Positions 1 to 5,945 are shown, numbered from the stretch's first letter. The stretch: 13,038 nt of DNA from Methanocalculus sp. (GCF_030651615.1 NZ_JAUSCG010000211.1:1-13038); one strand, 5' to 3'. Notes: a model not told the origin generated them from the letters alone. A program made the numbers and translations.

Positions 1-1
1 G

Positions 2-1039
2 ATAGCAGAACTCCGTGAGAGGGGGGATGATCCGATATACCATCTGGTTTATTGTGATCTGCTCGCGGCAACCGGGAGTATGGAAGCTGCTCTTATGGAG
101 TATCACAACCTCATCTCAGAGCAGCTCAAAACAATGGAAAGCCCGGACTCCCTGAAGGTGATCCTTGAGAAGTACATTGCATACCTCAAGGCAGGTGGGA
201 GTACAAAGGGAGAGGTGATTTCAAGGGTGACAGCACTCCTCGAACCACACCCCTCATGGGTATGCCTCCTGACACTGGCTGAGATGTTTGAGCAGTACGG
301 TGAGCCCGTGAAGGCTCGGGATGCATACTACCGGGGATACCGGAGCGACTTTCTCAGGGGGGGTATCCCGTATGCCGCATATCTTGCACGGGGGGGGGAG
401 TGCCGTGAGGCTGAGATGGTGATGCTCTATATCCTCTCTCATGTTCAGCGGGTAAAAGATCTTGAGATGGCAGCAGGTGCAATCGTTCATGGGGATGAGA
501 GGCTGTACCGGAACAAAAAGATCACAGCAGAACTCCAGAAGCAGCTTCTTGAACGGCTCCCTGACCTGAGTGCAGGCGGAAGAGAGATCCTCTCTGTCAC
601 CTCCCTCTATGCAGCATCCGGTGCCCTCGATGACCGAGACTACCAGGCATGCAAAGAACACTGTCTGATCGGGCTTGACGTGATGCCATGTTACCCATCC
701 TCGATCCGGATCGAAGACTTCATCCCACTCCTCACCCATGCAAAGGAACATGCCCTCTCTGAAGATCCGGTGATCCGGCGAACAGCTGAACCGGTAAAGG
801 AGAAGGCTGTCGGTATTAAGGATCTCCTCTCACTCAATGAGAAGGAGGAGAAAGCGATGGGTTTTATCCGTGATCATAAAGAGACGCATGAGATGGAGCT
901 CCGAAATCTACTCGGAACGAGGCGGGTTGCCGGTATTGTGAACGAGATCATCAGAAAAGCCCTTGAGCAGGGAATATCAATCATCGAAAAACGGGGCATT
1001 TCAGAGAATGGGGAGATATATGCCTGGATCGGGGAGTGA
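2..1039 (+). CDS. Helical-repeat protein with C-terminal winged helix (3' part only), partner of BrxD-like ATPase
   Basis: The frame is open from the window edge, so the gene starts off the left end; 345 C-terminal residues are visible. I do not recognise the family with certainty. Most of the visible part reads as paired TPR-like helices (for example around WVCLLTLAEMFEQYG and LVYCDLLAATGSMEAAL). The last ~70 residues look like a winged helix-turn-helix (LNEKEEKAMGFIRD, then ELRNLLGTRRVAGIVNEIIR, then a strand ending GEIYAWIGE). No membrane segment is visible. Its end overlaps the BrxD-like gene by 20 bases, indicating translational coupling and probably a shared complex or pathway. Established context: DUF2791/BrxD ATPases are often encoded beside TerB-type or helical-repeat proteins and a helicase in BREX-like loci. 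This protein may be such a partner, but a TerB domain cannot be confirmed. It carries two long G-runs in its coding sequence. Confidence 0.7.
   Translation: MAELRERGDDPIYHLVYCDLLAATGSMEAALMEYHNLISEQLKTMESPDSLKVILEKYIAYLKAGGSTKGEVISRVTALLEPHPSWVCLLTLAEMFEQYGEPVKARDAYYRGYRSDFLRGGIPYAAYLARGGECREAEMVMLYILSHVQRVKDLEMAAGAIVHGDERLYRNKKITAELQKQLLERLPDLSAGGREILSVTSLYAASGALDDRDYQACKEHCLIGLDVMPCYPSSIRIEDFIPLLTHAKEHALSEDPVIRRTAEPVKEKAVGIKDLLSLNEKEEKAMGFIRDHKETHEMELRNLLGTRRVAGIVNEIIRKALEQGISIIEKRGISENGEIYAWIGE
357..398 (+). repeat. Two poly-G tracts (G7 and G9) inside the coding sequence
   Basis: A run of seven G (357-363) and a run of nine G (390-398) lie 26 bases apart within the upstream helical-repeat gene. 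Both are read in frame as Arg-Gly-Gly type codons, so the frame is intact here. Runs of this length are prone to slippage in replication and are also a common source of sequencing error. Confidence 0.85.
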
Positions 1040-2315
1040 AAAACAGAGCGACCGGAAATTGCAGAGTATCGGGATCATCAATGCTCTGCGGCGTGGAACC
1101 GTTCCAGCTTCAGGGCTCGAACGGCTCGCAGTAGGTATTGCAGCAGAAGAGAAAGCGATCGCCGATCAGCTCGACTATGTGGCAACAGGCAGATCCGACC
1201 TGAAGTTCGTCAGGGGAGATTTCGGGAGTGGGAAGACATTCTTCGTCTGCCGGGCACAGGAGATCGCACGATCAGGTATGTTTGTAACCTCACATGTCGT
1301 CATCTCACCTGATACACCACTGCACAAACTCGCTGCCCTCTACAGTGCTGTGATGAACGGTCTCAGGACGGAGAATGGAGAGCATGCCCTGAAGAGTATC
1401 ATCGACTCCTGGATCTACCGGATCGAGGAGCGGCTGATCGAGTCGGGCGGCGACGAGGATGAGGAGAAGCTTGCCATTGCTACGGCTGAAGAGATGGAGA
1501 AGTCCCTCATTCGTGTCTCTGAGGAGAATAGCGGTCTGGCAGCAGCGGTCAGGACATACTATCATGCGAATAACCGGGGGGATTTTGCGGTCGCACAGGC
1601 GGCACTCGGGTGGATCTCCGGTGAAGGGACAGTCGGCCGGACCTTCAAATCCGAGGCTGGTGTCCGGGGAGCAGTCGATGAGGGGACTGCCCTCCCGTTC
1701 CTCAGAGGGATTGCCAGAATCATCGTGCAGGCCGGATACCGTGGGCTTTCGATCGCGTTTGACGAGACCGAGACGGCACAGGGTTCAAGCCGTCCACTTC
1801 GTGAGAAGGGATATGTGAACCTTCGGCGTATCGTCGATGCGGTTGATCGGAACGAGTCACCCTATACATTCTTCTTCTTTACCGGGACACCGTCTTTTTT
1901 TGAGGGGCCAAAAGGAATCCGGTCCCTTCCTCCGCTCTTTGATCGGATTCAGACGATCGAGGATGACGGGTTTAGAAACCCGCTCCAGACCCAGATCATC
2001 CTCTCCCGTTTTGACGAGAGACGGCTTGAAGAGGTGGCGACCCGTGTCATCGAGATCTATGGTGAGGCATACGGCGAGGTGGACCAGAGCCGGGTGAACC
2101 TCAGGTTCATCAGGGCGATGATAACAAAGATCACCTCGCGGTTTGGGGGAAGGATCGATGTCATTCCAAGGATATTTTTGAGAGAGTTTGTGGACCTGCT
2201 GGATAAGTGTGCGTTGTATGAGGAGTATGATCCGATGGTGAAGTACCAGTTTAAAGGGGCGAAGATGGGTGACGTGAAGGAGGAGGAGAGAGCGGTGATG
2301 GAGGTTGTGTGGTGA
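1020..2315 (+). CDS. BrxD-like P-loop ATPase (DUF2791, BREX ATP-binding family)
   Basis: A 431-residue cytoplasmic ATPase. Near the N-terminus it has ALRRGTVPASGLERLAVG, the typical opening of BrxD/DUF2791 proteins. A Walker A GDFGSGKT follows (about residues 66-73), a Walker B LSIAFDE (about 243-249), and FFFFTGT, a sensor-like strand near 290. Length fits the family. ATG at 1020 is chosen because GGGGAG sits 4 nt upstream (1010-1015); ATG at 1008 and TTG at 963 are in frame but less well supported. The start lies inside the preceding gene. Known of the family: BrxD occurs in BREX phage-defence loci and related cassettes with a helicase partner. Inferred here: an ATP-driven subunit of a defence-type complex with the upstream repeat protein. 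No BrxC, PglZ, methylase or helicase is in the window, so the system is either incomplete or continues to the left. The gene is the last of its operon. Confidence 0.85.
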   Translation: MPGSGSEKQSDRKLQSIGIINALRRGTVPASGLERLAVGIAAEEKAIADQLDYVATGRSDLKFVRGDFGSGKTFFVCRAQEIARSGMFVTSHVVISPDTPLHKLAALYSAVMNGLRTENGEHALKSIIDSWIYRIEERLIESGGDEDEEKLAIATAEEMEKSLIRVSEENSGLAAAVRTYYHANNRGDFAVAQAALGWISGEGTVGRTFKSEAGVRGAVDEGTALPFLRGIARIIVQAGYRGLSIAFDETETAQGSSRPLREKGYVNLRRIVDAVDRNESPYTFFFFTGTPSFFEGPKGIRSLPPLFDRIQTIEDDGFRNPLQTQIILSRFDERRLEEVATRVIEIYGEAYGEVDQSRVNLRFIRAMITKITSRFGGRIDVIPRIFLREFVDLLDKCALYEEYDPMVKYQFKGAKMGDVKEEERAVMEVVW

Positions 2316-2349
2316 TGGGGGCACTGACCCGGTCGCCACGTTGAGCTCA

Positions 2350-2415
2350 TCACGTCACTTCATGAAATTCGCCTTCTGAGCGCTCAGCAGAAGGTGTGAA
2401 GAGCACCCTGTACAC
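2350..2415 (-). pseudogene. Truncated RelE-type toxin, N-terminal remnant
   Basis: Overlapping the 3' end of the antitoxin gene, in another frame on the same strand, a GTG at 2415 opens a peptide beginning VYRVLFTPSAERS. This matches the usual start of RelE/ParE toxins (Y-x-V-x-h-x-P-x-A-x-R), where a first helix with basic residues should follow. Instead similarity stops after about 13 residues, at the palindrome near 2380, and the frame ends at TGA 2350-2352. All of the toxin's core strands and catalytic C-terminus are missing. I read this as a toxin gene cut off by a rearrangement that joined it to the end of the BrxD-like gene. The match is short, so confidence is moderate. Confidence 0.55.
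2372..2394. terminator. Perfect palindrome between converging genes, candidate bidirectional terminator
   Basis: A perfect 12-base palindrome CTGAGCGCTCAG (2376-2387) lies inside a longer imperfect inverted repeat (CCTTCTG at 2372 against AGAAGG ending 2394). It is 56 bases past the stop of the BrxD-like gene and under the 3' end of the opposing antitoxin gene. It could form a hairpin in either transcript. No clear T-run follows, so the terminator role is only a guess. It also marks the point where toxin similarity ends. Confidence 0.4.
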
Positions 2416-2674
2416 TATTCGTCACCCAGTTGCCTATGACCTGATCGTCACCGAGATCACGCATGATATCCCGCAGAGTACGGTAACGGCCTGCTTTAAT
2501 ATCTTCTTCGCTCACTTTGAGGCCTTCAATTTCCTCCTGAGAGAGGGGTTCATCATCATACGCTGCATCGGCAAGACGATTAATGAGTTCATCATACGTC
2601 TCCCTCGGGTGAATCTTCAGATCCTGGAGCTTCTCTTTTGTTTCCGGCCGGATCTGCACCGACGTCATTGGCAT
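2384..2674 (-). CDS. Orphan archaeal antitoxin (RHH/DUF7557-like)
   Basis: A 96-residue protein. The N-terminus (TSVQIRPETKEKLQDLKIHP) has the short strand plus helix seen in ribbon-helix-helix antitoxins: the strand would bind DNA in a dimer and the helices pack together. ETYDELINRLAD follows, then an acidic toxin-binding tail (DDEPLSQEEIEGLKVSEEDIKAGRY) common in archaeal RelE antitoxins. It would act in the cytoplasm, neutralising a RelE toxin and repressing its own promoter. The partner toxin just downstream is only a stub, so this is an orphan. The last ~15 residues (after RDLGDD) look like read-through rather than family sequence, which suggests the original stop was lost by a small indel. 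The start is ATG 2674; no good ribosome binding site precedes it, but a TATA box lies about 28 nt upstream, so the mRNA may be leaderless. Confidence 0.75.
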   Translation of the reverse strand: MPMTSVQIRPETKEKLQDLKIHPRETYDELINRLADAAYDDEPLSQEEIEGLKVSEEDIKAGRYRTLRDIMRDLGDDQVIGNWVTNSVQGALHTFC

Positions 2675-2697
2675 ACGAGTATACAGTTACTATAGTT

Positions 2698-2706
2698 GGT
2701 TATAGA
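2698..2706 (-). promoter_or_regulatory. Candidate TATA box for the orphan antitoxin
   Basis: On the minus strand CTATAACC is centred about 28 nt upstream of ATG 2674, the spacing expected for an archaeal TATA box driving a transcript that begins at the start codon. A second TATAG copy lies 5 bases closer to the gene, so the exact element is uncertain. Confidence 0.35.
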
Positions 2707-2842
2707 TTACGATTGGATGGAATAGAGAGTACGGGTTGATTATAGCGGAAAGTTTTGTACCTGGTGATCTATACCTGTAACCTACATTCCCGGCAACACT
2801 TAACTAGCCCAAAATCTAACTCCATATTTTCCTTAGATTCTC

Positions 2843-3359
2843 ATGATATTCTCCCATATCGGAGCGAAAAACATTCTTGATAGCAAGACGATCCGCCGTT
2901 TTCTTGAAGAACCGGATATCCCTGGGTATTCACGGGTGAAACTGGTTATGGACCGGAATTTTTCCACGAGGGAGAATATCAACCGACTGTTTCAGAGCCT
3001 TGTCAAGTTTCTTATGTCCACCAAGATGTCTCTCGTCTACATCCGGGAGGAGCTGGATGCGATCGACGATACATTCCGAAGCTTCGAATAGTACAGTGAT
3101 GGCCATGAACTCTATTATCGAACTGTTCGAACCACATGGAATTATTCACAGCACCGCCCCTATAAGGGCGATACTCTTGAGGAACCTCGCCGCCTTGTAC
3201 ACTTACAATTACTACAACATTGATCAGGCAGCCGGGGATGAGAAGGACTTTGATCGCCAGCTGATAACACTGAAAAAGGAGCTGGAATCAGGAAATCGGA
3301 ATTCTGAACATCATAAGCTCTATGAAAAGTATTTTACTGTCAACCCCATGAGTACGTAA
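2843..3359 (+). pseudogene. IS4/IS1634-type transposase fragment, with internal stop and frameshift
   Basis: Three consecutive pieces match the DDE core of IS4-superfamily transposases. The first has KTIRRFLEEPD and VKLVMDRNFSTRENINRLF, the strand carrying the second catalytic Asp (MDR, normally MDRGF or similar). It reads to an amber TAG at 3089-3091. The same frame then continues with YSDGHELYYRTVRTTWNYSQ and RPYKGDTLEEPRRL. An extra base near 3196-3199 shifts the remainder (TYNYYNIDQAAGDEKDFDRQ, then KKELESGNRN and YEKYFTV) to the next frame, ending at TAA 3359. The N-terminal third with the first Asp and the C-terminal part with the catalytic Glu are absent, and no terminal inverted repeats can be recognised. 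It is a dead internal fragment. Bounds are those of the recognisable coding remains. Confidence 0.75.
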
Positions 3360-3369
3360 TGCTATTTGC

Positions 3370-3397
3370 TGCTTTGGTTTTGTATGAATCCAAAGCA
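3370..3397. other. 8-bp stem inverted repeat upstream of the TPR gene
   Basis: TGCTTTGG (3370-3377) is exactly complementary to CCAAAGCA (3390-3397), with a 12-base AT-rich loop. It lies 10 bases after the transposase fragment and about 50 bases before the TPR gene. It may be a terminator hairpin, an operator for the TPR gene, or a leftover of the mobile element; the sequence does not decide between these. Confidence 0.35.
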
Positions 3398-3445
3398 TGA
3401 AAGCTACGGAATAGAAACTACTACCATAAAACCAGGATCATCACC

Positions 3446-4345
3446 ATGCCACTCTTTAATTTTCTCAGAAAAAGCGACTTCAACAAGGGGGTAGAGCTCT
3501 TCGAAAACGGTTATTTTGCCGAGGCTCTCGAAGCATATAACCGGGCGCTGGCCCGTCGTCCCCGGCATACGGATGCATGGAACAATCGTGGTGCAGTACT
3601 GAGTAGTCTCGGCCGTCATACCGATGCGATCGAATCCTATGATCGGGCACTTGCTCTTGAACCAAAACACCTCCTGGCGTGGAACAATCGCGGCAACGCA
3701 CTCGATGATCTCGGTCGTCATGACGAAGCTGTTCGTTCCTATGATACGGCACTTGCGATCAATCCCCGGCATGCCGGGTCATGGAACAATCGCGGCTATG
3801 CACTCGCCAGCCTTGGGAGGTATGATGAAGCAATCGAATCCTTTGACAGGGCGGTTGCTCTCGATCCGAAATTTGCCCTGGCATGGACCAACCGGGGTTC
3901 TGCCCTTGACGCCATCGGCCGGTATACTGAAGCGGTTGCATCCTATGATACGGCGCTTGACCATGCTTCAGGCTATGTGGATGCATGGTCACTGCGTGGG
4001 GCATCGCTCTTCTCCCTTGGGCGATATTCCGATGCAATCGAATCGTGTGATCATGCGATTGCAATCTGCCCTGAATTCTGCCATCCATGGTACATCCGTG
4101 GCTCTTCTCTTGATGCCCTCGGCAGGCATGCAGAAGCAGTTGAAGCATGGGAGACGGTGATCAGTTTTATTGCAGAAACCCGGTTTCATTGGTACTACCG
4201 GGGGCTTGCGCTTGCCAGTCTTAGTCGGTATGCTGAAGCGATCACGGCTTTACAGGAGGCACGTGACTGTAAGAGGCTGTGCATTCTTGATCCCTCTGAT
4301 GAGGTGATCCAAAAGGCAGGGGAGAATCTAAAAGGTGGCATCTGA
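3446..4345 (+). CDS. Tetratricopeptide repeat (TPR) protein, eight regular repeats
   Basis: A 299-residue protein made almost wholly of TPRs. The landmark Trp recurs at residues 45, 79, 113, 147, 181, 215 and 249, exactly 34 apart, usually as AWNNRG, with LGRY/LGRH-x-E/D-A in each second helix. This gives about eight consecutive repeats from residue ~10 to ~275. There is no signal peptide, membrane segment or catalytic domain. TPR arrays form a superhelical scaffold for binding other proteins; the partner is unknown. Such proteins are abundant in methanogenic archaea, so this one may have nothing to do with the TA genes beside it. It stands alone: the transposase fragment lies upstream and the damaged RelE gene converges on it with a 13-base gap. 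Start ATG 3446 follows AGGATCATC, a weak ribosome-binding-site-like stretch. Confidence 0.9.
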   Translation: MPLFNFLRKSDFNKGVELFENGYFAEALEAYNRALARRPRHTDAWNNRGAVLSSLGRHTDAIESYDRALALEPKHLLAWNNRGNALDDLGRHDEAVRSYDTALAINPRHAGSWNNRGYALASLGRYDEAIESFDRAVALDPKFALAWTNRGSALDAIGRYTEAVASYDTALDHASGYVDAWSLRGASLFSLGRYSDAIESCDHAIAICPEFCHPWYIRGSSLDALGRHAEAVEAWETVISFIAETRFHWYYRGLALASLSRYAEAITALQEARDCKRLCILDPSDEVIQKAGENLKGGI

Positions 4346-4358
4346 CACCCTTTATTCT

Positions 4359-4630
4359 TCAATACTGACGGTATATCGAGCTTCGATGGCCTGCTTCAAT
4401 AACGTGGATGATCATCACCGCATTGTCGATTGTGAGGATGACCCGGTAGTTCCTTACCCGAAGAGAATAAAAAGACTGATCGCTGCTCCCTTTGAGCGTT
4501 TTAACATGATTTTTTGGATTCGTTTCACCGGCGAGTGCTGTCAGCTCCAGGTATAGTGCCTTTCCGACAGGTACCGGGAGGTTACCCAGGTTTTTTTTGC
4601 ATGGGCTGCGATCAGCACTTTATATGCCAT
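4359..4630 (-). pseudogene. Second RelE-family toxin, split by a frameshift at an A8 run
   Basis: ATG 4630-4628 follows directly on the stop codon of the upstream RelE gene. It opens MAYKVLIAAHAKK, a standard RelE start. The coding strand then has eight A (plus-strand T8, 4591-4598). Read as is, the frame leaves the family and stops at TGA 4541-4543 after 29 residues. With one more A the frame becomes LGNLPVPVGKALYLEL, then NHVKTLKGSSDQSFYSLRV, RNYRVILTIDN and VIEAGHRSSIYRQY, ending at TGA 4359. That is a complete ~90-residue RelE/ParE toxin including the C-terminal GHR-x-x-x-Y motif and the basic YSLRVRNYRV strand (RelE toxins cut mRNA in the ribosome). Apart from the A-run nothing looks damaged, so the break is recent, a sequencing error, or a slippage site. 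It is cotranscribed with the antitoxin and first RelE. Confidence 0.8.
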
Positions 4631-4912
4631 TTATCGTCGTCGGTACTCTTTATGTGCTTGTTCAATAGTCATGATTTTTTCCACCCGGATAGTTCGCTCA
4701 TCCTCTTTGATAATAGAGAAAACTGTAAATGATCTACTGACATGAAGCCGATAGACCACAGGAGGATGGGGATAATCCAGTCTTTCCTTGTTGCCTCCGG
4801 GATACGGATTGTACTGTAGTTCAAGTATTTTATCGACAAGTATTCGGCGGGTCTTTTTTTGCATTTTTCCAAGATATTCCCTTGCACTCTTCTCGATTAC
4901 AATTGAAAACAC
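4631..4912 (-). CDS. RelE-family toxin (type II TA)
   Basis: A 93-residue toxin starting at GTG 4912. It opens FSIVIEKSAREYLGKMQKK (first strand and basic helix) and continues NPYPGGNKERL, VVYRLHVSRSFTVFSIIKED (core strands) and IMTIEQAHKEYRRR, the C-terminus typical of archaeal RelE proteins (MTIEQAHK-x-Y). It probably acts as a ribosome-dependent mRNA endonuclease held in check by the antitoxin encoded upstream. GTG 4912 was preferred because it gives the standard length and GAGGG lies ~9 nt before it. An alternative TTG at 4963, overlapping the antitoxin stop, would add 17 residues that do not resemble the family. The gene sits 47 bases after the antitoxin and touches the second RelE gene, making an antitoxin-toxin-toxin order. 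Confidence 0.85.
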   Translation of the reverse strand: MFSIVIEKSAREYLGKMQKKTRRILVDKILELQYNPYPGGNKERLDYPHPPVVYRLHVSRSFTVFSIIKEDERTIRVEKIMTIEQAHKEYRRR

Positions 4913-4959
4913 AAAAAACAACCCTCTATCCGAATAATACAACTGTTCGATTATTTCAC

Positions 4960-5193
4960 TCAATCATCCTGCATTATTTCTTCAGGATCAAAGGGGATGA
5001 ATTCACCAATTCTATCGATCTCGCAGATCATCTTCCATTCACGGAAATCCTGTTCCCGCCGGATCATAGCTGCAATCAGCTCATCAAAACTCTGCCCTGC
5101 TTCTTTCAGATTATGAAGTTCCCGCCAGGTGGGCTCCTTTACTGGAATTCGTTTAATCGAGATAATTCCCGAATCAGCAGTACCGGGTGACAT
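4960..5193 (-). CDS. Antitoxin of the RelE pair (archaeal RHH/DUF7557-like)
   Basis: A 77-residue protein. SIKRIPVKEPTWRELHNLK is a strand-plus-helix dimer/DNA-binding start, followed by GQSFDELIAAMIRREQDF and an acidic tail ending EFIPFDPEEIMQDD. This is the layout of small archaeal antitoxins paired with RelE, where the acidic tail covers the toxin. It heads the operon and would repress it. Start ATG 5193 lacks a ribosome binding site, but a TATA box lies 26 nt upstream, so a leaderless message beginning at this ATG is likely; longer frames upstream show no family sequence. The residues before SIKRIP (about 11) are longer than usual, and a later non-ATG start is possible. Whether it also controls the second RelE is unknown. 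Confidence 0.8.
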   Translation of the reverse strand: MSPGTADSGIISIKRIPVKEPTWRELHNLKEAGQSFDELIAAMIRREQDFREWKMICEIDRIGEFIPFDPEEIMQDD

Positions 5194-5215
5194 GGGAGAA
5201 TATGGGATCACTGAA

Positions 5216-5222
5216 GATATAA
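5216..5222 (-). promoter_or_regulatory. TATA box for the antitoxin-RelE-RelE operon
   Basis: On the minus strand TTATATC is centred 26 nt upstream of ATG 5193. That is the normal archaeal TATA-to-transcription-start distance, which would place the transcript start at the start codon. Confidence 0.5.
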
Positions 5223-5431
5223 GAGTGTGCATAGAGTGCATAATGATCCTAATTGCCACAATGTCCATAAGCACATAACAGATCCATAGTGTGGTATCAT
5301 CCTCACAGCAGATCCCTTTCCATAACAACGATAGTGGAGGAAAAACTGTGGTTGAGGAGAAGAGAGAGACCAGTAACAAATCATGGGCGCGAAGTGCCAA
5401 TAATCCTCACTGGCGGAGTGATGACCCCCCC

Positions 5432-5512
5432 CGGTGACCTTCAGGTTGCCTTCACCGAACTCTGAAGGGGGATGGCTGGGCCCCCTGGGAGGAGTTTCGG
5501 TGACATATGTCA
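5432..5512. other. Dense inverted-repeat cluster, candidate structured RNA or element end
   Basis: TCACCGAACTC (5452-5462) pairs with GAGTTTCGGTGA (5492-5503) with a single bulged base. Inside it AGGGGG (5466-5471) pairs with CCCCCT (5481-5486). Competing pairings exist: CGGTGA (5432-5437) with TCACCG (5452-5457), and CCTTCAG (5438-5444) with CTGAAGG (5462-5468). The right edge overlaps a perfect 12-base palindrome TGACATATGTCA (5501-5512). It could be a regulatory RNA, a terminator, an operator site, or the end of a small mobile element. No coding sequence accounts for it. Confidence 0.5.
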
Positions 5513-5573
5513 TCAAATATACGCCCATTCCTTTTTGCTCAGAGAACCGAAAGAAAGGCTCATTCGTTTTTGA

Positions 5574-5864
5574 CCACCTCTGCTATCCCTCTTCTATCAC
5601 TCAGGCGCATCCGGGAAGGAGTGTGATTTTCTGATCATGAAAGAACCATCTGTTCTCTCTGCCATCCAGGTATCTGCCGATCTACACAACAGCGAAACAA
5701 GAAAGAGAGAGATTAGCGGGCTGCTTGATGCTCTTCATGAATATAATCTGGCACAGGGGTATATCCTGACAATGGACAGTTTTGGCCATGAGCAGATCGA
5801 AGGCAAGGAGATCATCATCACTCCTGCATGGAAGTATATGCTCTATCCGGATCTCTATCCCTAG
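5574..5864 (+). pseudogene. C-terminal remnant of an AAA/DUF4143 family ATPase
   Basis: The open stretch contains SGASGKECDFLIMK, then AIQVSADLHNSETRKREISG, LLDALHEYNLAQGYILTMD and IIITPAWKYML. This series (G-[KR]-E-x-D-F followed by IQV, TR-x-RE, a GYILT-like strand and PAWKW/Y) is the C-terminal nuclease-like DUF4143 domain of AAA_14-type ATPases, proteins of ~400 residues common in archaeal and bacterial accessory regions. Only the last ~90 residues remain. The similarity starts upstream of the first ATG (5637), so that ATG is not a true start. An in-frame stop at 5571-5573, with hints of the preceding strand in another frame, shows the gene is broken. The Walker ATPase part is absent. Confidence 0.7.
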
Positions 5865-5945
5865 AGGGGCAAATCGACACACAAAATACTTGTCAAAGAC
5901 CAGATCCTCATACACACGTCCAAACAGAATAACACAATCCCCCTC

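Larger units (their letters stand above)
5194..5573. other. Gene-free stretch between the TA operon and the DUF4143 remnant
   Basis: About 380 bases without a credible gene. The right-hand ~140 bases hold the hairpin cluster described separately, a C8 run at 5425-5432, and perhaps frameshifted upstream coding remains of the DUF4143 gene (GSFVFDHLCY in another frame near 5560). The rest, 5225-5420, is unassigned: open frames exist on both strands, but their translations resemble nothing I recognise and lack start signals. Decayed mobile or accessory sequence is the simplest reading. Confidence 0.5.

Noticed and set aside
254..751. 165-residue minus-strand open frame
   Set aside because: It lies wholly opposite the helical-repeat gene, has a Cys/His-rich composition typical of an antisense frame, and has no ribosome binding site.
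3624..4160. Alternative-frame open stretches on both strands of the TPR gene
   Set aside because: These are shadows of the 102-base periodic coding repeat; only the 34-residue frame gives regular TPR motifs.
3446..4345. The 102-base periodicity seen as a possible DNA repeat or CRISPR-like array
   Set aside because: The repeats are diverged at DNA level, have no spacers, and are fully explained by TPR codons.
4335..4732. Two plus-strand open frames of ~72 residues
   Set aside because: Both run antisense to the RelE genes, whose minus-strand translations show clear family motifs.
4631..4963. A longer RelE 1 starting at TTG 4963 and overlapping the antitoxin stop
   Set aside because: The 17 extra residues do not fit the family; GTG 4912 gives the standard start and has GAGGG upstream.
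5425..5432. C8 run as a phase-variable switch
   Set aside because: It lies outside any credible coding frame, so a change in length would not switch a gene.
5208..5528. Minus-strand open frame of 106 residues across the hairpin region
   Set aside because: The translation is low-complexity and resembles nothing; it covers the inverted repeats and lacks a start signal.
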